NCBI GenBank assembly: GCA_016722045.1
Contig: JADKGY010000022.1
Location: 142,127 to 206,126 of the forward strand
Reading direction: 5' to 3'
Source: Candidatus Opimibacter skivensis
GTDB lineage: Bacteria > Bacteroidota > Bacteroidia > Chitinophagales > Saprospiraceae
Length of the DNA stretch: 64,000 nucleotides
Below, piece by piece: positions 45,254 through 53,632 of this stretch. A program made the position numbers and the translations under genes. A model generated the notes under the pieces. That model was not told where the DNA came from, did no database searches, and was given only the letters and a program-made list of their open reading frames with translations. Each line of letters opens with the position of its first letter. Position 1 is the stretch's first letter.

Positions 45254-45279
45254 GGGAGCTTTCTGTCTGGGCATGTGGG

Positions 45280-45660
45280 CTATTTCATTTTGTATTTAAG
45301 TGGAGATTCCTGGTTCTTTCTGGCGGTTTTCAGGGAGGCTACGATGATGCTAAGTAACTCATTCCCTTCTTTAATGAGATTTGAGCTTAAGAGAATCCAT
45401 TTTTTATCCACTCCATTGAGATATTGTAACCAATAAAGAGATTCATCAAGCTCTTCCTCTACCATTTTTAATTTGTTGATGAAATCCGACGGTGACTTAC
45501 CTCTTGAGGCAGCCCTATAATTCGCCCCACTTGATGATGAGCATCGCGTTATTTGATTCTTAATGTTGATGTAAACATCTTCCTTTGGAAATTCCTTCGT
45601 CAGTTCATGGACGGCAAGCGCGAAGTCCAAAAACCTCTTTTTGAGATTTGAGTAATCCAT
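45280..45660 (-). CDS. Four-helix-bundle protein (23S rRNA intervening-sequence protein family)
   Basis: 126 aa from the ATG at 45660. It has the family pattern FLDFALAVHELTKEFPKEDV, then QITRCSSSSGANYRAASRGK and KMVEEELDESLYWLQYL. Members were first described in intervening sequences of 23S rRNA, and one (Avd) serves diversity-generating retroelements. Free-standing copies are common in Bacteroidota with unknown function. Here the gene is isolated and lies between heptamer arrays in opposite orientation, which suggests it moved with them. No reverse transcriptase or rRNA insertion is nearby. Confidence 0.88.
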   Translation of the reverse strand: MDYSNLKKRFLDFALAVHELTKEFPKEDVYINIKNQITRCSSSSGANYRAASRGKSPSDFINKLKMVEEELDESLYWLQYLNGVDKKWILLSSNLIKEGNELLSIIVASLKTARKNQESPLKYKMK

Positions 45661-45732
45661 AGTTTTCAACGTTAGTGAATAAGAAAATTAAGGTGAAAAA
45701 GATCAACAATGCAAATATTTTTTGCTTATAAC

Positions 45733-45880
45733 AGCCACTATTCACTCGTTACTTGCCACTCGTTACTCCTCACTCGTTACTCGTTACTTGCCACTCGTTA
45801 CTCCTACTCGTTATTCGTTACTCGTTACTCGTTATTCGTTACTTGCCACTCGTTACTCGTTACTCGTTATTCGTTACTTA
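45733..45880. repeat. Heptamer array, right of the four-helix-bundle gene
   Basis: About 20 units of CGTTACT, CGTTATT, TGCCACT and CCTCACT, all in one 7-bp phase apart from one slip at CCTACT. It ends 10 nt before the DUF3109 start codon. It holds three copies of CGTTACTTGCCACTCGTTAC, a higher-order repeat. Confidence 0.95.
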
Positions 45881-45890
45881 TATTTACCGG

Positions 45891-46463
45891 ATGATTGCAA
45901 TAGATGATGTTTTGCTTAGCGATGAAATCGTAACCACCAAATTCGTCTGCAACCTCGATGCTTGTCATGGTGCTTGCTGTTGGGAAGGCGATGGAGGGGC
46001 ACCACTGTTAGAGAAGGAAGTGGCTACTATTGAATCGGTGTGGGATAAAGTTGCTCCTATGTTGAGTGAGGAGAGTAGAAAAACTGTAGAAAAGAATGGC
46101 TTTAGTGCATACTATAATGAGGGTGAATTATTAGGTACACCGCTGGTGAAAAATGGTGCATGTGCATACCTGATCTGGGATGGAAAAGGGATCGGTAAAT
46201 GTTCATTTGAAAAGGCTTTTGAAGAAGGGATTACCGATTGGCCAAAACCCATCTCATGTCATCTCTATCCGATTCGTGTTCGCTATCTGAAAAACGGAAC
46301 AGAGGCGTGGAATTACAGTCGATGGAATATCTGCGCTCCGGCATGTAAGAATGGAAAGAAATTGAATGTACCCTTGTACAAATTTCTCAAACGTGCTATC
46401 GTAAGGGCGAAGGGGAGGAAGTTTTATAAGATGCTGGAAGCTTGTGCAGAGGGGGTGGAATAA
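45891..46463 (+). CDS. DUF3109 family cysteine-rich protein
   Basis: 190 aa from the ATG at 45891; the open frame upstream is only translated repeat. The cysteines are arranged as in DUF3109/YkgJ-like metal proteins: FVCNLDACHGACCWEGD near residue 20, then CAYL, GKCSFEKA, ISCHLYPIR and ICAPACKNGKKL. Eight or more conserved Cys suggest an iron-sulfur or zinc centre. The family is widespread in Bacteroidota with no established role. Its stop codon lies inside a perfect 69-bp palindrome, and a heptamer array covers the usual promoter position. Confidence 0.85.
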   Translation: MIAIDDVLLSDEIVTTKFVCNLDACHGACCWEGDGGAPLLEKEVATIESVWDKVAPMLSEESRKTVEKNGFSAYYNEGELLGTPLVKNGACAYLIWDGKGIGKCSFEKAFEEGITDWPKPISCHLYPIRVRYLKNGTEAWNYSRWNICAPACKNGKKLNVPLYKFLKRAIVRAKGRKFYKMLEACAEGVE

Positions 46464-46525
46464 AAAATATGCGAAAGTTGTCCGTAGTTTCAAACTACGG
46501 ACAACTTTCGCATATTTTTTATTCC
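46457..46525. terminator. Perfect 69-bp palindrome / bidirectional terminator
   Basis: 34-bp arms without mismatch around a single C. The core is GTTGTCCGTAGTTT with its complement, flanked by AAAAAATAT on the left and ATATTTTTT on the right, so both strands have an A tract before and a T tract after the stem. It includes the stop codon of the DUF3109 gene and ends 17 nt before the next start. Confidence 0.85.
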
Positions 46526-46542
46526 TGTTATCTTAGTGATTC

Positions 46543-47865
46543 ATGGAAGCTTACGCACTAGCCCTCACATATGCGATTCCGATATTCCTAGCGCTTATCG
46601 GAATTGAAGCCTTTATCTCCTGGCGGATGGGAATAAAGATCAATCGGGGTGCAGATATGATCTCCAGCCTGGGATCCGGCATCACCAATATTGTAAAAGA
46701 TGTATTAGGTCTTTCCATTGCGATAGTGAGCTATGGATGGCTGGTCAATCGGGTAGCTATTTTTCATATCAACAATGTGTGGTATGTCTACATCATTGCA
46801 TTTGTGGCTAAAGATTTTGCAGGGTATTGGATACACCGGCTGGAGCATACGATCAATTTCATGTGGAACCGGCATATCATTCATCACAGCAGCGAAGAAT
46901 ATAATTTGTCCTGTGCATTGCGACAAAGTATTTCTGAAGTGTTTTCTTTTGTTTCATTGTTTCTTCTTCCCGCAGCTTTGTTAGGAGTACCCACCGAAGT
47001 CATAGCTGTGATCGCACCGATCCAATTGTTCGCCCAGTTCTGGTATCATACCAGGTTAATACATAAAATGGGTATTCTGGAATATATCATCGTGACACCC
47101 TCTCATCATCGTGTACATCATGCCATCAATCCTGAGTACCTGGATAAAAATTTCAGCCAGATCTTTATTGTTTGGGATAAGTTGTTTGGGACATTTCAAC
47201 CTGAACTTGAAGAAGTGCCTGCAGTGTATGGTGTGAAGAGGCCGGTGCAAACATGGAATCCTTTCCTGATCAATTTCAAACACATATGGCTGATCATTAC
47301 AGATGCATGGCATGCCGCAAGTTGGAAGGATAAATTGAAGATATGGTTTATGCCCACCGGTTGGAGGCCTGAAGATGTAAAAATGAAACACCCGATTCAG
47401 ATTGTGGAAGATGTATTCCGAATGCCTAAGTATGATACGTTTGTATCACAACGACTGATTATGTTTTCATGGATCCAGTTAATTATTCTTCTTGCCTTTA
47501 CAATGTATTTGTTTATGAATTTTGCGGCAATAGGTTTTCCGGGTGTGTTGATTTATGGGTTGTTTTTAATGGTGTCGGTATTTAGCATTACATCATTATT
47601 GGATAAAGCATCTTATGCATTCATTGCCGAGCTTATCAGATTTGTTTTTGTCATTGGGATCATTGTTAGTAGCGGTGGAGATTGGTTCAAGTTATCAGAA
47701 GTATTTTCTTTTGGGCCTTACCTGGTGGGTATTTTTATGTTTTTGACGCTGATGATGGTTACATATTTTCATTTTCGGGAAAATTCCATTGTCTGTTTCC
47801 GTTGTTCCCTATCCCTCGAAGAAGGGATGGATATCCGTTTGATGGCTGCGGATATGTCATTGTGA
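46543..47865 (+). CDS. Sterol desaturase / fatty acid hydroxylase family membrane protein
   Basis: 440-aa integral membrane enzyme. The histidine clusters HRLEH (about 107-111), HIIHH (about 119-124) and HHRVHH (about 188-193) bind a di-iron centre in this superfamily. Several membrane helices flank them, and the C-terminal third adds about four more helices. Bacteroidota relatives act on ether lipids, carotenoids or similar; the substrate here is unknown. It follows the terminator palindrome, so it probably has its own promoter within a very short gap. Confidence 0.88.
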   Translation: MEAYALALTYAIPIFLALIGIEAFISWRMGIKINRGADMISSLGSGITNIVKDVLGLSIAIVSYGWLVNRVAIFHINNVWYVYIIAFVAKDFAGYWIHRLEHTINFMWNRHIIHHSSEEYNLSCALRQSISEVFSFVSLFLLPAALLGVPTEVIAVIAPIQLFAQFWYHTRLIHKMGILEYIIVTPSHHRVHHAINPEYLDKNFSQIFIVWDKLFGTFQPELEEVPAVYGVKRPVQTWNPFLINFKHIWLIITDAWHAASWKDKLKIWFMPTGWRPEDVKMKHPIQIVEDVFRMPKYDTFVSQRLIMFSWIQLIILLAFTMYLFMNFAAIGFPGVLIYGLFLMVSVFSITSLLDKASYAFIAELIRFVFVIGIIVSSGGDWFKLSEVFSFGPYLVGIFMFLTLMMVTYFHFRENSIVCFRCSLSLEEGMDIRLMAADMSL

Positions 47866-47941
47866 TAATCAATTGATTCTTCTTAATTGAATTTAGAGAC
47901 AACAATGGATCCATGTAATTTATGTAAAAGCCCATGGGGAT

Positions 47942-49870
47942 CTAAGGGCCATTGGGGGGATGGCGTGCATTATCCTTCGATTTTTTCAACACTATCATCT
48001 GACTATTCGACTTTGCCACCGATGTGTTATATGCACACAACTCAGTGTACTCAGTCGGAGTCAATCGCATAGGTGCTTCTGTGATCTGGTGATGTACATG
48101 AATAAATTGACCTTCAAGATTTAATTCCACAGAATAGTGATTTCCCTTAAATTCAAAAAAAGATTTAGAGGGCAAATATTCAATGACATAATCAGGTGCC
48201 AAAGCAATATAGATGTCATTTTTCTCTGTGTAATTATCGATGGATATAAAATCCGTTTTTCGATCCGTATTCCCCGAACATGAATTGTGTGGCGGTTGAA
48301 TGGAATTGACAGGTATAAATAAACGAATACCTGATACATTTCCAAATTTACTTAGGGTGGCATCGTATGCGATCGATGAGGATGATCCCGACTTCTCTGT
48401 AGAAATATGCAACTGATCGAGCTTGTCAATGGTCAAATGACAATGTTCGAGAAAATATTTTCGCTGCTCTTCCGGTGAGGCATAGTAATACAGGCTTCTG
48501 ACTATTCGCTGTTGATTTCCATGATGTTCTTCTCTTCCGGATATCCTCATGGGATCGGTGGCGAAAATTGTATCCTGTGTAGTTATGGTATTCAATGAAT
48601 CCGGTATGGACGGCGTTCTGCTGATTTTTCCTCCTTCAGGTGTAATGAGAAGTACTTTTTTGTTTTGCTCATCTTTATCAATCTCACCGGTGGGCAAATT
48701 ATTACTGGTACATTCAAGCCACATATTCTCAGACGGCACATTGATCATCATGTGATTGAAATCATTGTAAATAAAATCATCAGGAAATAAACTGTTCTCT
48801 TCATCCCATCTGATCACAACCTGGTAAGCATCTATCCCAACTTCACGAAACATCCCTTTCATAAAAGTTGACAAAGCTTTACAATCACCATACCTGTTTT
48901 TCTCAACATAAGTTGCATCAAATGATTGCCAACCTCCGATACCCAGCTGAACACTGACGTACCGCATATTGTGCTGAAGCCAGTGATACATCGTATCAAT
49001 CTTTTCCTTGGGTGTCTTACAATTTGCTGTCATTTGTTTGATCAGCGAAACCATGACCGGAGGCATTTTTTCTCTGTCCTTATTGATCATGTACAGAAAT
49101 GCACCAAATGATTTCCAGTCCGACATGCTGCCAGTATATTCACCTACCTGAAACACCGATGGAGACATCATCAATAAAGGGAGTATTTCATGATCAGGAG
49201 GTCCTGACGCCTCCCGCGGGATGGCTTTGACATTGATCAGCGTCCACGATTGTATTTTACGTTCACCATCTGTTTCCTTTTTGTAAGTAAAATCAGCATT
49301 TAATGTCTTCGTATGAATGATGAGATTCTGTGGTGTCTCGAGGATAAATTTGGCGTGTTCAATAGATTCCTTTTTACGCTGTGGATGCCAGTCAGGATAC
49401 GAAAGAGTCTCATGATAACTTGTCTTCCATTTGTATTCCAGGGTATAGGGTAATTGGCCACCGAATGATCTCACACCGAGAAATCGTTCGTCGGTCAGGA
49501 TGCTATTATCGCTATAAGCTGCAACATCTACAATTTCTGATTTCTTCATTTTTCGCAGCAACTTTCCATTGGCGTTATAGAGGAATACACTGACCAAATC
49601 AGCAGAACTGTATTTATCATACGGCACGATTACTAAAGCTTCCCGTGAGTCTTCGTCAAATATGGTGACCGCTTTGGTGACCTGTTGAACATATTCCCGA
49701 GGTGATTTAATTATTAATCTTGTTTCCTCGAAGCGGATGACGGCTTCTGCATTTTGAAGCAGGGATGTATCAATTCTTGACACAGCATACTCAAGCCTGT
49801 TCTGACCGGTGAGAATTCCCGTCCACAAAAACAGAAAAAGATATATACATTGATGAATAAGTTTGGACAT
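47942..49870 (-). CDS. DUF3857 / transglutaminase-like secreted protein
   Basis: 642 aa from the ATG at 49870, which overlaps the stop of the upstream gene (TGATG). The signal peptide ends near GILTGQ. DUF3857 covers about 60-215 (KSPREYVQQVTKAVTIFDE onward). The transglutaminase core follows with Cys in NRYGDCKALSTFM, His in DFNHMMI and an acidic residue in MWLECTS where Asp is usual. The C-terminal part is a beta-rich domain. It pairs with the related gene just upstream; the two are translationally coupled. The function of this family is unknown; a cell-envelope role is likely. Confidence 0.85.
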   Translation of the reverse strand: MSKLIHQCIYLFLFLWTGILTGQNRLEYAVSRIDTSLLQNAEAVIRFEETRLIIKSPREYVQQVTKAVTIFDEDSREALVIVPYDKYSSADLVSVFLYNANGKLLRKMKKSEIVDVAAYSDNSILTDERFLGVRSFGGQLPYTLEYKWKTSYHETLSYPDWHPQRKKESIEHAKFILETPQNLIIHTKTLNADFTYKKETDGERKIQSWTLINVKAIPREASGPPDHEILPLLMMSPSVFQVGEYTGSMSDWKSFGAFLYMINKDREKMPPVMVSLIKQMTANCKTPKEKIDTMYHWLQHNMRYVSVQLGIGGWQSFDATYVEKNRYGDCKALSTFMKGMFREVGIDAYQVVIRWDEENSLFPDDFIYNDFNHMMINVPSENMWLECTSNNLPTGEIDKDEQNKKVLLITPEGGKISRTPSIPDSLNTITTQDTIFATDPMRISGREEHHGNQQRIVRSLYYYASPEEQRKYFLEHCHLTIDKLDQLHISTEKSGSSSSIAYDATLSKFGNVSGIRLFIPVNSIQPPHNSCSGNTDRKTDFISIDNYTEKNDIYIALAPDYVIEYLPSKSFFEFKGNHYSVELNLEGQFIHVHHQITEAPMRLTPTEYTELCAYNTSVAKSNSQMIVLKKSKDNARHPPNGP

Positions 49871-51882
49871 CACGATTTTGTCAATACAATTTGCTCATTA
49901 AATTTCTGATGTCTTTCATTATAAAAGTTTTTAAGCGCAGTATATTCAGTCGGATCAAATGCCAATTGCTTCAGCGTATATTTCATCGTGACATTCAATT
50001 TGCCTGGTGTCTGTGAGGAATTGTAGGAAGCCTGGATTCCATTGTTTTCGGTTACAAATTTTATTGGCTTAGGAATAGATTCGACAGTATATCCTTCCGG
50101 TAAAGTTAAATTCAGAATCATCGTCACTTCTTCCGGATAATTCATTTCTATCGGATATGTTCTTTCTTCGAGTTTGAAGGGAAGTTCATCCATTCCATTC
50201 GTGAATAATGGATTCAGATATATTTTATCCGGAGTCACCGTGGCGACAGATTGATTGATCACTTTTGCTTTCAACTGAAAGGGCTTGGAGATCTCTTTTT
50301 TATTGATCATCTCGATGTCTGCAAGTTTCATAGGATTCGTCCCACTCATCAAAATATTCTCACCGAATTTTTCTTTTTCATCATCTGCATTTGTTCTTTG
50401 TTCTACAGCATGGTATCCGGTATATCTGGATTCAACAGTTGCATTCAGGTTACCTTCTTTATCCAGAGTGCCGGTGATGAGGTAAGTTGAATTGCTTGAT
50501 GCAGGCACGATATCGATCCATGCAGGATTCTTTTCATCGACAAGCCAGCCTCTTGAATTCAATACATCGGCTCGCAACAGACCCATCGGAAGATTTTTAT
50601 CCCCGAGATCCATCCACATATCTTTGCCTTCGATGTTGGCCACGACAACCATGTGGTTAAACTGATCGATGAAGGGGTAAAGTTCAAGTGGTTTGCCATT
50701 GTCACGGGTGCTGAGCAAGACCGGTTGCGCATCGATGCCGGCCTGTATCAGGGCGGCACACATCAGTTTGTTGAGATCGCCGCTATTACCGGATTTTGTT
50801 TTCAATATGGTACTGATATCGCGCGATCCGCCATATCCCTGCATATCGTTCCATTGAACATTATTGTTGATATAATCATAGATGAGTTGCGCAGTCTCCA
50901 TTTGATTGACGGACGTATCGACAGTGATACCTGCGGCTTCTAACACTAATGAACCTGGTCGTTTATTTTTGAGCTGGCCTCCCCACTGAGGGTCCTGGTA
51001 AAGTTCTTCAGCTAATTTATTCCACGAATTGAGTACAGGTTCTCTGGGTCGCATGGCAAAATGATATGCCTGCAACTGATAGCGTACCCTGCTGTAATAA
51101 TCATCCATGGTCGTGATGCAGCATTCTTCTTTCAGAGCGGGCACATCCTGATTGATGAAGGTGTTGATGATGAAGTTTACATTGGCGGTCTCATGATTGG
51201 TCTGGCTTGAAGTTATGATTCCGTCTGATCTCGAGACATTGGTATAGTGAATGGTTTCTATGTTTTCCTCTCTGGCGTTTTTGTCCAGGGGCAGGCCTTG
51301 TGTCAGGACGACGTATTCGTACCAATCCGGAATTTTTGTGGTCAGCTCTGCATAGCGGATGGGGATATAGCTCTGGAAAAACCAATCGACAGGTTGAAAC
51401 ATATAGTCCTGGAAGATGGTATATTGATATTCGATGATAGCTCCTTTGACAAGACCAGGGAAAGCAATTTTTTTGGTGGACCAGTAGTCATTAGTTTGTT
51501 CGTCGAAGATCTGGCTGTTGTCTACTTTAATATCTGTGCCATCGGGCAGGTGCACCATGGCTTTGATATTGGCCACTTTCGAATAATCCTTGTAAGAGTA
51601 GTATTGGATTTTGACATCGCCGTATTCATCGATGCCGGCGTCCGTGAGGAGTTTGATGACGATATGCCGGTCTTCGGTGAGTGGATATTTATCCGTCAGG
51701 ACGTCATAGCGCATCCTTCCTATTTTGGACAGGACGACGGCGATGGCACCGGTATCAGAGGGATATACTTTCATGGCCAGGTCGGCCGGAGATACTTTTC
51801 CAAATTTGACTTTGATGTCCTGGCTAAATGAAGTGGTGATGAACGAAAGAAAAATGACAAGAAGAGGGAGTAATGTTTTCAT
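49870..51882 (-). CDS. DUF3857 / transglutaminase-like secreted protein, catalytic Cys replaced
   Basis: 670-aa protein with signal peptide (cut near TTSFSQ). DUF3857 spans about 60-220, and the transglutaminase-like core about 300-420. Where the nucleophile Cys is expected the sequence reads KSGNSGDLNKLM, so Ser stands in for Cys. The His (FNHMVVV) and Asp (MWMDLGD) are kept. It is probably not an active transglutaminase in the usual sense. It is the first gene of a two-gene unit with the 642-aa relative. Confidence 0.85.
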   Translation of the reverse strand: MKTLLPLLVIFLSFITTSFSQDIKVKFGKVSPADLAMKVYPSDTGAIAVVLSKIGRMRYDVLTDKYPLTEDRHIVIKLLTDAGIDEYGDVKIQYYSYKDYSKVANIKAMVHLPDGTDIKVDNSQIFDEQTNDYWSTKKIAFPGLVKGAIIEYQYTIFQDYMFQPVDWFFQSYIPIRYAELTTKIPDWYEYVVLTQGLPLDKNAREENIETIHYTNVSRSDGIITSSQTNHETANVNFIINTFINQDVPALKEECCITTMDDYYSRVRYQLQAYHFAMRPREPVLNSWNKLAEELYQDPQWGGQLKNKRPGSLVLEAAGITVDTSVNQMETAQLIYDYINNNVQWNDMQGYGGSRDISTILKTKSGNSGDLNKLMCAALIQAGIDAQPVLLSTRDNGKPLELYPFIDQFNHMVVVANIEGKDMWMDLGDKNLPMGLLRADVLNSRGWLVDEKNPAWIDIVPASSNSTYLITGTLDKEGNLNATVESRYTGYHAVEQRTNADDEKEKFGENILMSGTNPMKLADIEMINKKEISKPFQLKAKVINQSVATVTPDKIYLNPLFTNGMDELPFKLEERTYPIEMNYPEEVTMILNLTLPEGYTVESIPKPIKFVTENNGIQASYNSSQTPGKLNVTMKYTLKQLAFDPTEYTALKNFYNERHQKFNEQIVLTKS

Positions 51883-51964
51883 TTAAAAAAATTAATATTA
51901 GTGGTGAAGAATTGAATAACAACTTCAAGTTATGAAAAAAATTTTGGAAGCTTCGGTGAAGGTA

Positions 51965-52714
51965 TTATAAAGAAATCTGCCAGCCGATTTTCACATTGCG
52001 GAATGCAAAATGACGGTTATCCACAAATTCATTGACCCGATTGAAAGAAGATCTGGCGGTCCACTGAAAGCCAAACTGGAAAGATTGATTTTTTGTCATT
52101 TGTAAGCCAACCATCAATTCGGTGAAGATGCCTGGATTTCTGGTTAGATCAGTTGATCTTTTTTCCCAGGGGCCATAGGTGAAAGCTCCTGTTTTGTTGT
52201 TGATAAACAAGTCCTGTGTCTGGCTGGATTTGTGGAGGACTATCGAATAAGCTTTCATAAAACTTACGGACCAATTATTTTTTATTTCACATTTGACTTT
52301 CACTCCATTGACCATATGGATAAACTGGTACCGGTCATGGTCGTAGTGATGTAGCCATTGATCCAGACCATTGATCTTGCCGAGATACGTGTAATCAATA
52401 TAGTGAAGCCCAGAGAAAGGAAGATATATGATCTCAGATGAAAAGCCAATTTTAAAATTATTGAATTTTCCAACCTTATCTGATTTAAGTTGTAAGATAT
52501 TGATAAGCGCTTCTCCTTGAATGGAACCTGTATGATTCCTGGGTACATCAAAATAATAGAAATCATCGTTTCTAAGAATCCAATGATTCCATTTGGTTGC
52601 ATAAATATAATTTAATGAAAAGGAATATTTTATTTGACCTTCAGCAAATTTAGGAAAGAGCATTACTATAAAAAGAATACAATTAATAACTATAATGTTA
52701 TTGAGCTTTTCCAT
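51965..52714 (-). CDS. Outer-membrane-barrel-like protein of unknown function
   Basis: 249-aa protein with a signal peptide (ends KFAEGQ) and amphipathic strands ending in FGFQWTARSSFNRV and NVKIGWQISL, a typical barrel terminal strand. No family recognised. Its first codons overlap the end of the upstream barrel gene by 17 bp, so the two are co-expressed. AT-rich composition. Confidence 0.65.
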   Translation of the reverse strand: MEKLNNIIVINCILFIVMLFPKFAEGQIKYSFSLNYIYATKWNHWILRNDDFYYFDVPRNHTGSIQGEALINILQLKSDKVGKFNNFKIGFSSEIIYLPFSGLHYIDYTYLGKINGLDQWLHHYDHDRYQFIHMVNGVKVKCEIKNNWSVSFMKAYSIVLHKSSQTQDLFINNKTGAFTYGPWEKRSTDLTRNPGIFTELMVGLQMTKNQSFQFGFQWTARSSFNRVNEFVDNRHFAFRNVKIGWQISL

Positions 52715-53477
52715 TTAGTTTATTTTCTCGTTTTTTGAATCCGGTACACAACCCTATATTTAAAGACCAAATATTTGCATGTTTTGAAGTATTCAAATCT
52801 CTTTTAGCTATATCATTTAAACTTTGTGTATAAATAACTTTTGGGTGAATTGTTTTATTTTTAAAAAAACTAATTGATGTTCTTAGCCCATAATTGTATT
52901 GATAAAATTCATTATTTACCAAATCTGGAGCATAAACTGGGTTTATCCATTCTTGGAAGCCATAAACTGAATCATAGATTATCGCTTTATTAGTATAAAA
53001 TAAATTAATTGAATAAGCGGCAAATATGCCAATCTCAAGATTGTGATTCTTTAAGAAACTTATTTCCTTAGACAAACCTAATTCAACATAAGTAAATGTA
53101 TATTTTGAAGTCAGCCAATTTGGGGTATTGATTGTATCACCTCCAGCACCACAGTTATGACATTTATCCTCTTTATAATAAACCGATCCAAAATTGTAAA
53201 GAGAAAGCGAAGTATTAATTGTTAAAGTTTTTAAAATCCCCGTTTGTGGTGCAAAGGCAAAATTGATTAACCCTGAATTGTGGTGGTTGTCCCTAAATTT
53301 ATTGTTCAAAGTATTAATTTTTTTATTATATTTAAATTTGTTGTCCAACTCATCTTTATTACTTATTAAATTATTTATGCTAGAAATACCAAGGCTAAAA
53401 CTAATTTGCCATTTAGAGTCTTGACCTTTTAACCAACTTGAAATTAATAAAATACTAATAATAATTAAGACCCTCAT
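52698..53477 (-). CDS. Outer-membrane-barrel-like protein of unknown function
   Basis: 259 aa from the ATG at 53477 (signal peptide RVLIIISILLISSWLKGQ). It has barrel-like strands such as KWQISFSLGISSINNL, LEIGIFAAYSINLFY and YGLRTSISFF. A CHNCGAGGD motif near 125 may be a disulfide loop. It ends in GFKKRENKLNGKAQ instead of an aromatic strand. It precedes and overlaps the 249-aa barrel gene. Composition is markedly AT-rich. Confidence 0.6.
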   Translation of the reverse strand: MRVLIIISILLISSWLKGQDSKWQISFSLGISSINNLISNKDELDNKFKYNKKINTLNNKFRDNHHNSGLINFAFAPQTGILKTLTINTSLSLYNFGSVYYKEDKCHNCGAGGDTINTPNWLTSKYTFTYVELGLSKEISFLKNHNLEIGIFAAYSINLFYTNKAIIYDSVYGFQEWINPVYAPDLVNNEFYQYNYGLRTSISFFKNKTIHPKVIYTQSLNDIAKRDLNTSKHANIWSLNIGLCTGFKKRENKLNGKAQ

Positions 53478-53632
53478 ATTTAAATTATAAATATTAAGTG
53501 GTGACGAAGCTATCATTTTTGGATGCTGTTATAAAATTTAAATAAACTGAAAATCTTTCTTTCTAAAAAAAATTATTGCCGAATATAATTAAAAATAAGG
53601 TAAGAACCAAATTTATTTAATTCTTTATAATT

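Noticed and set aside
45280..45660. Diversity-generating retroelement with Avd
   Set aside because: No reverse transcriptase, template repeat or variable target lies nearby; only the four-helix-bundle family is shared.
45753..45890. 46-residue N-terminal extension of the DUF3109 protein
   Set aside because: It is translated heptamer repeat; the ATG at 45891 starts the conserved part.
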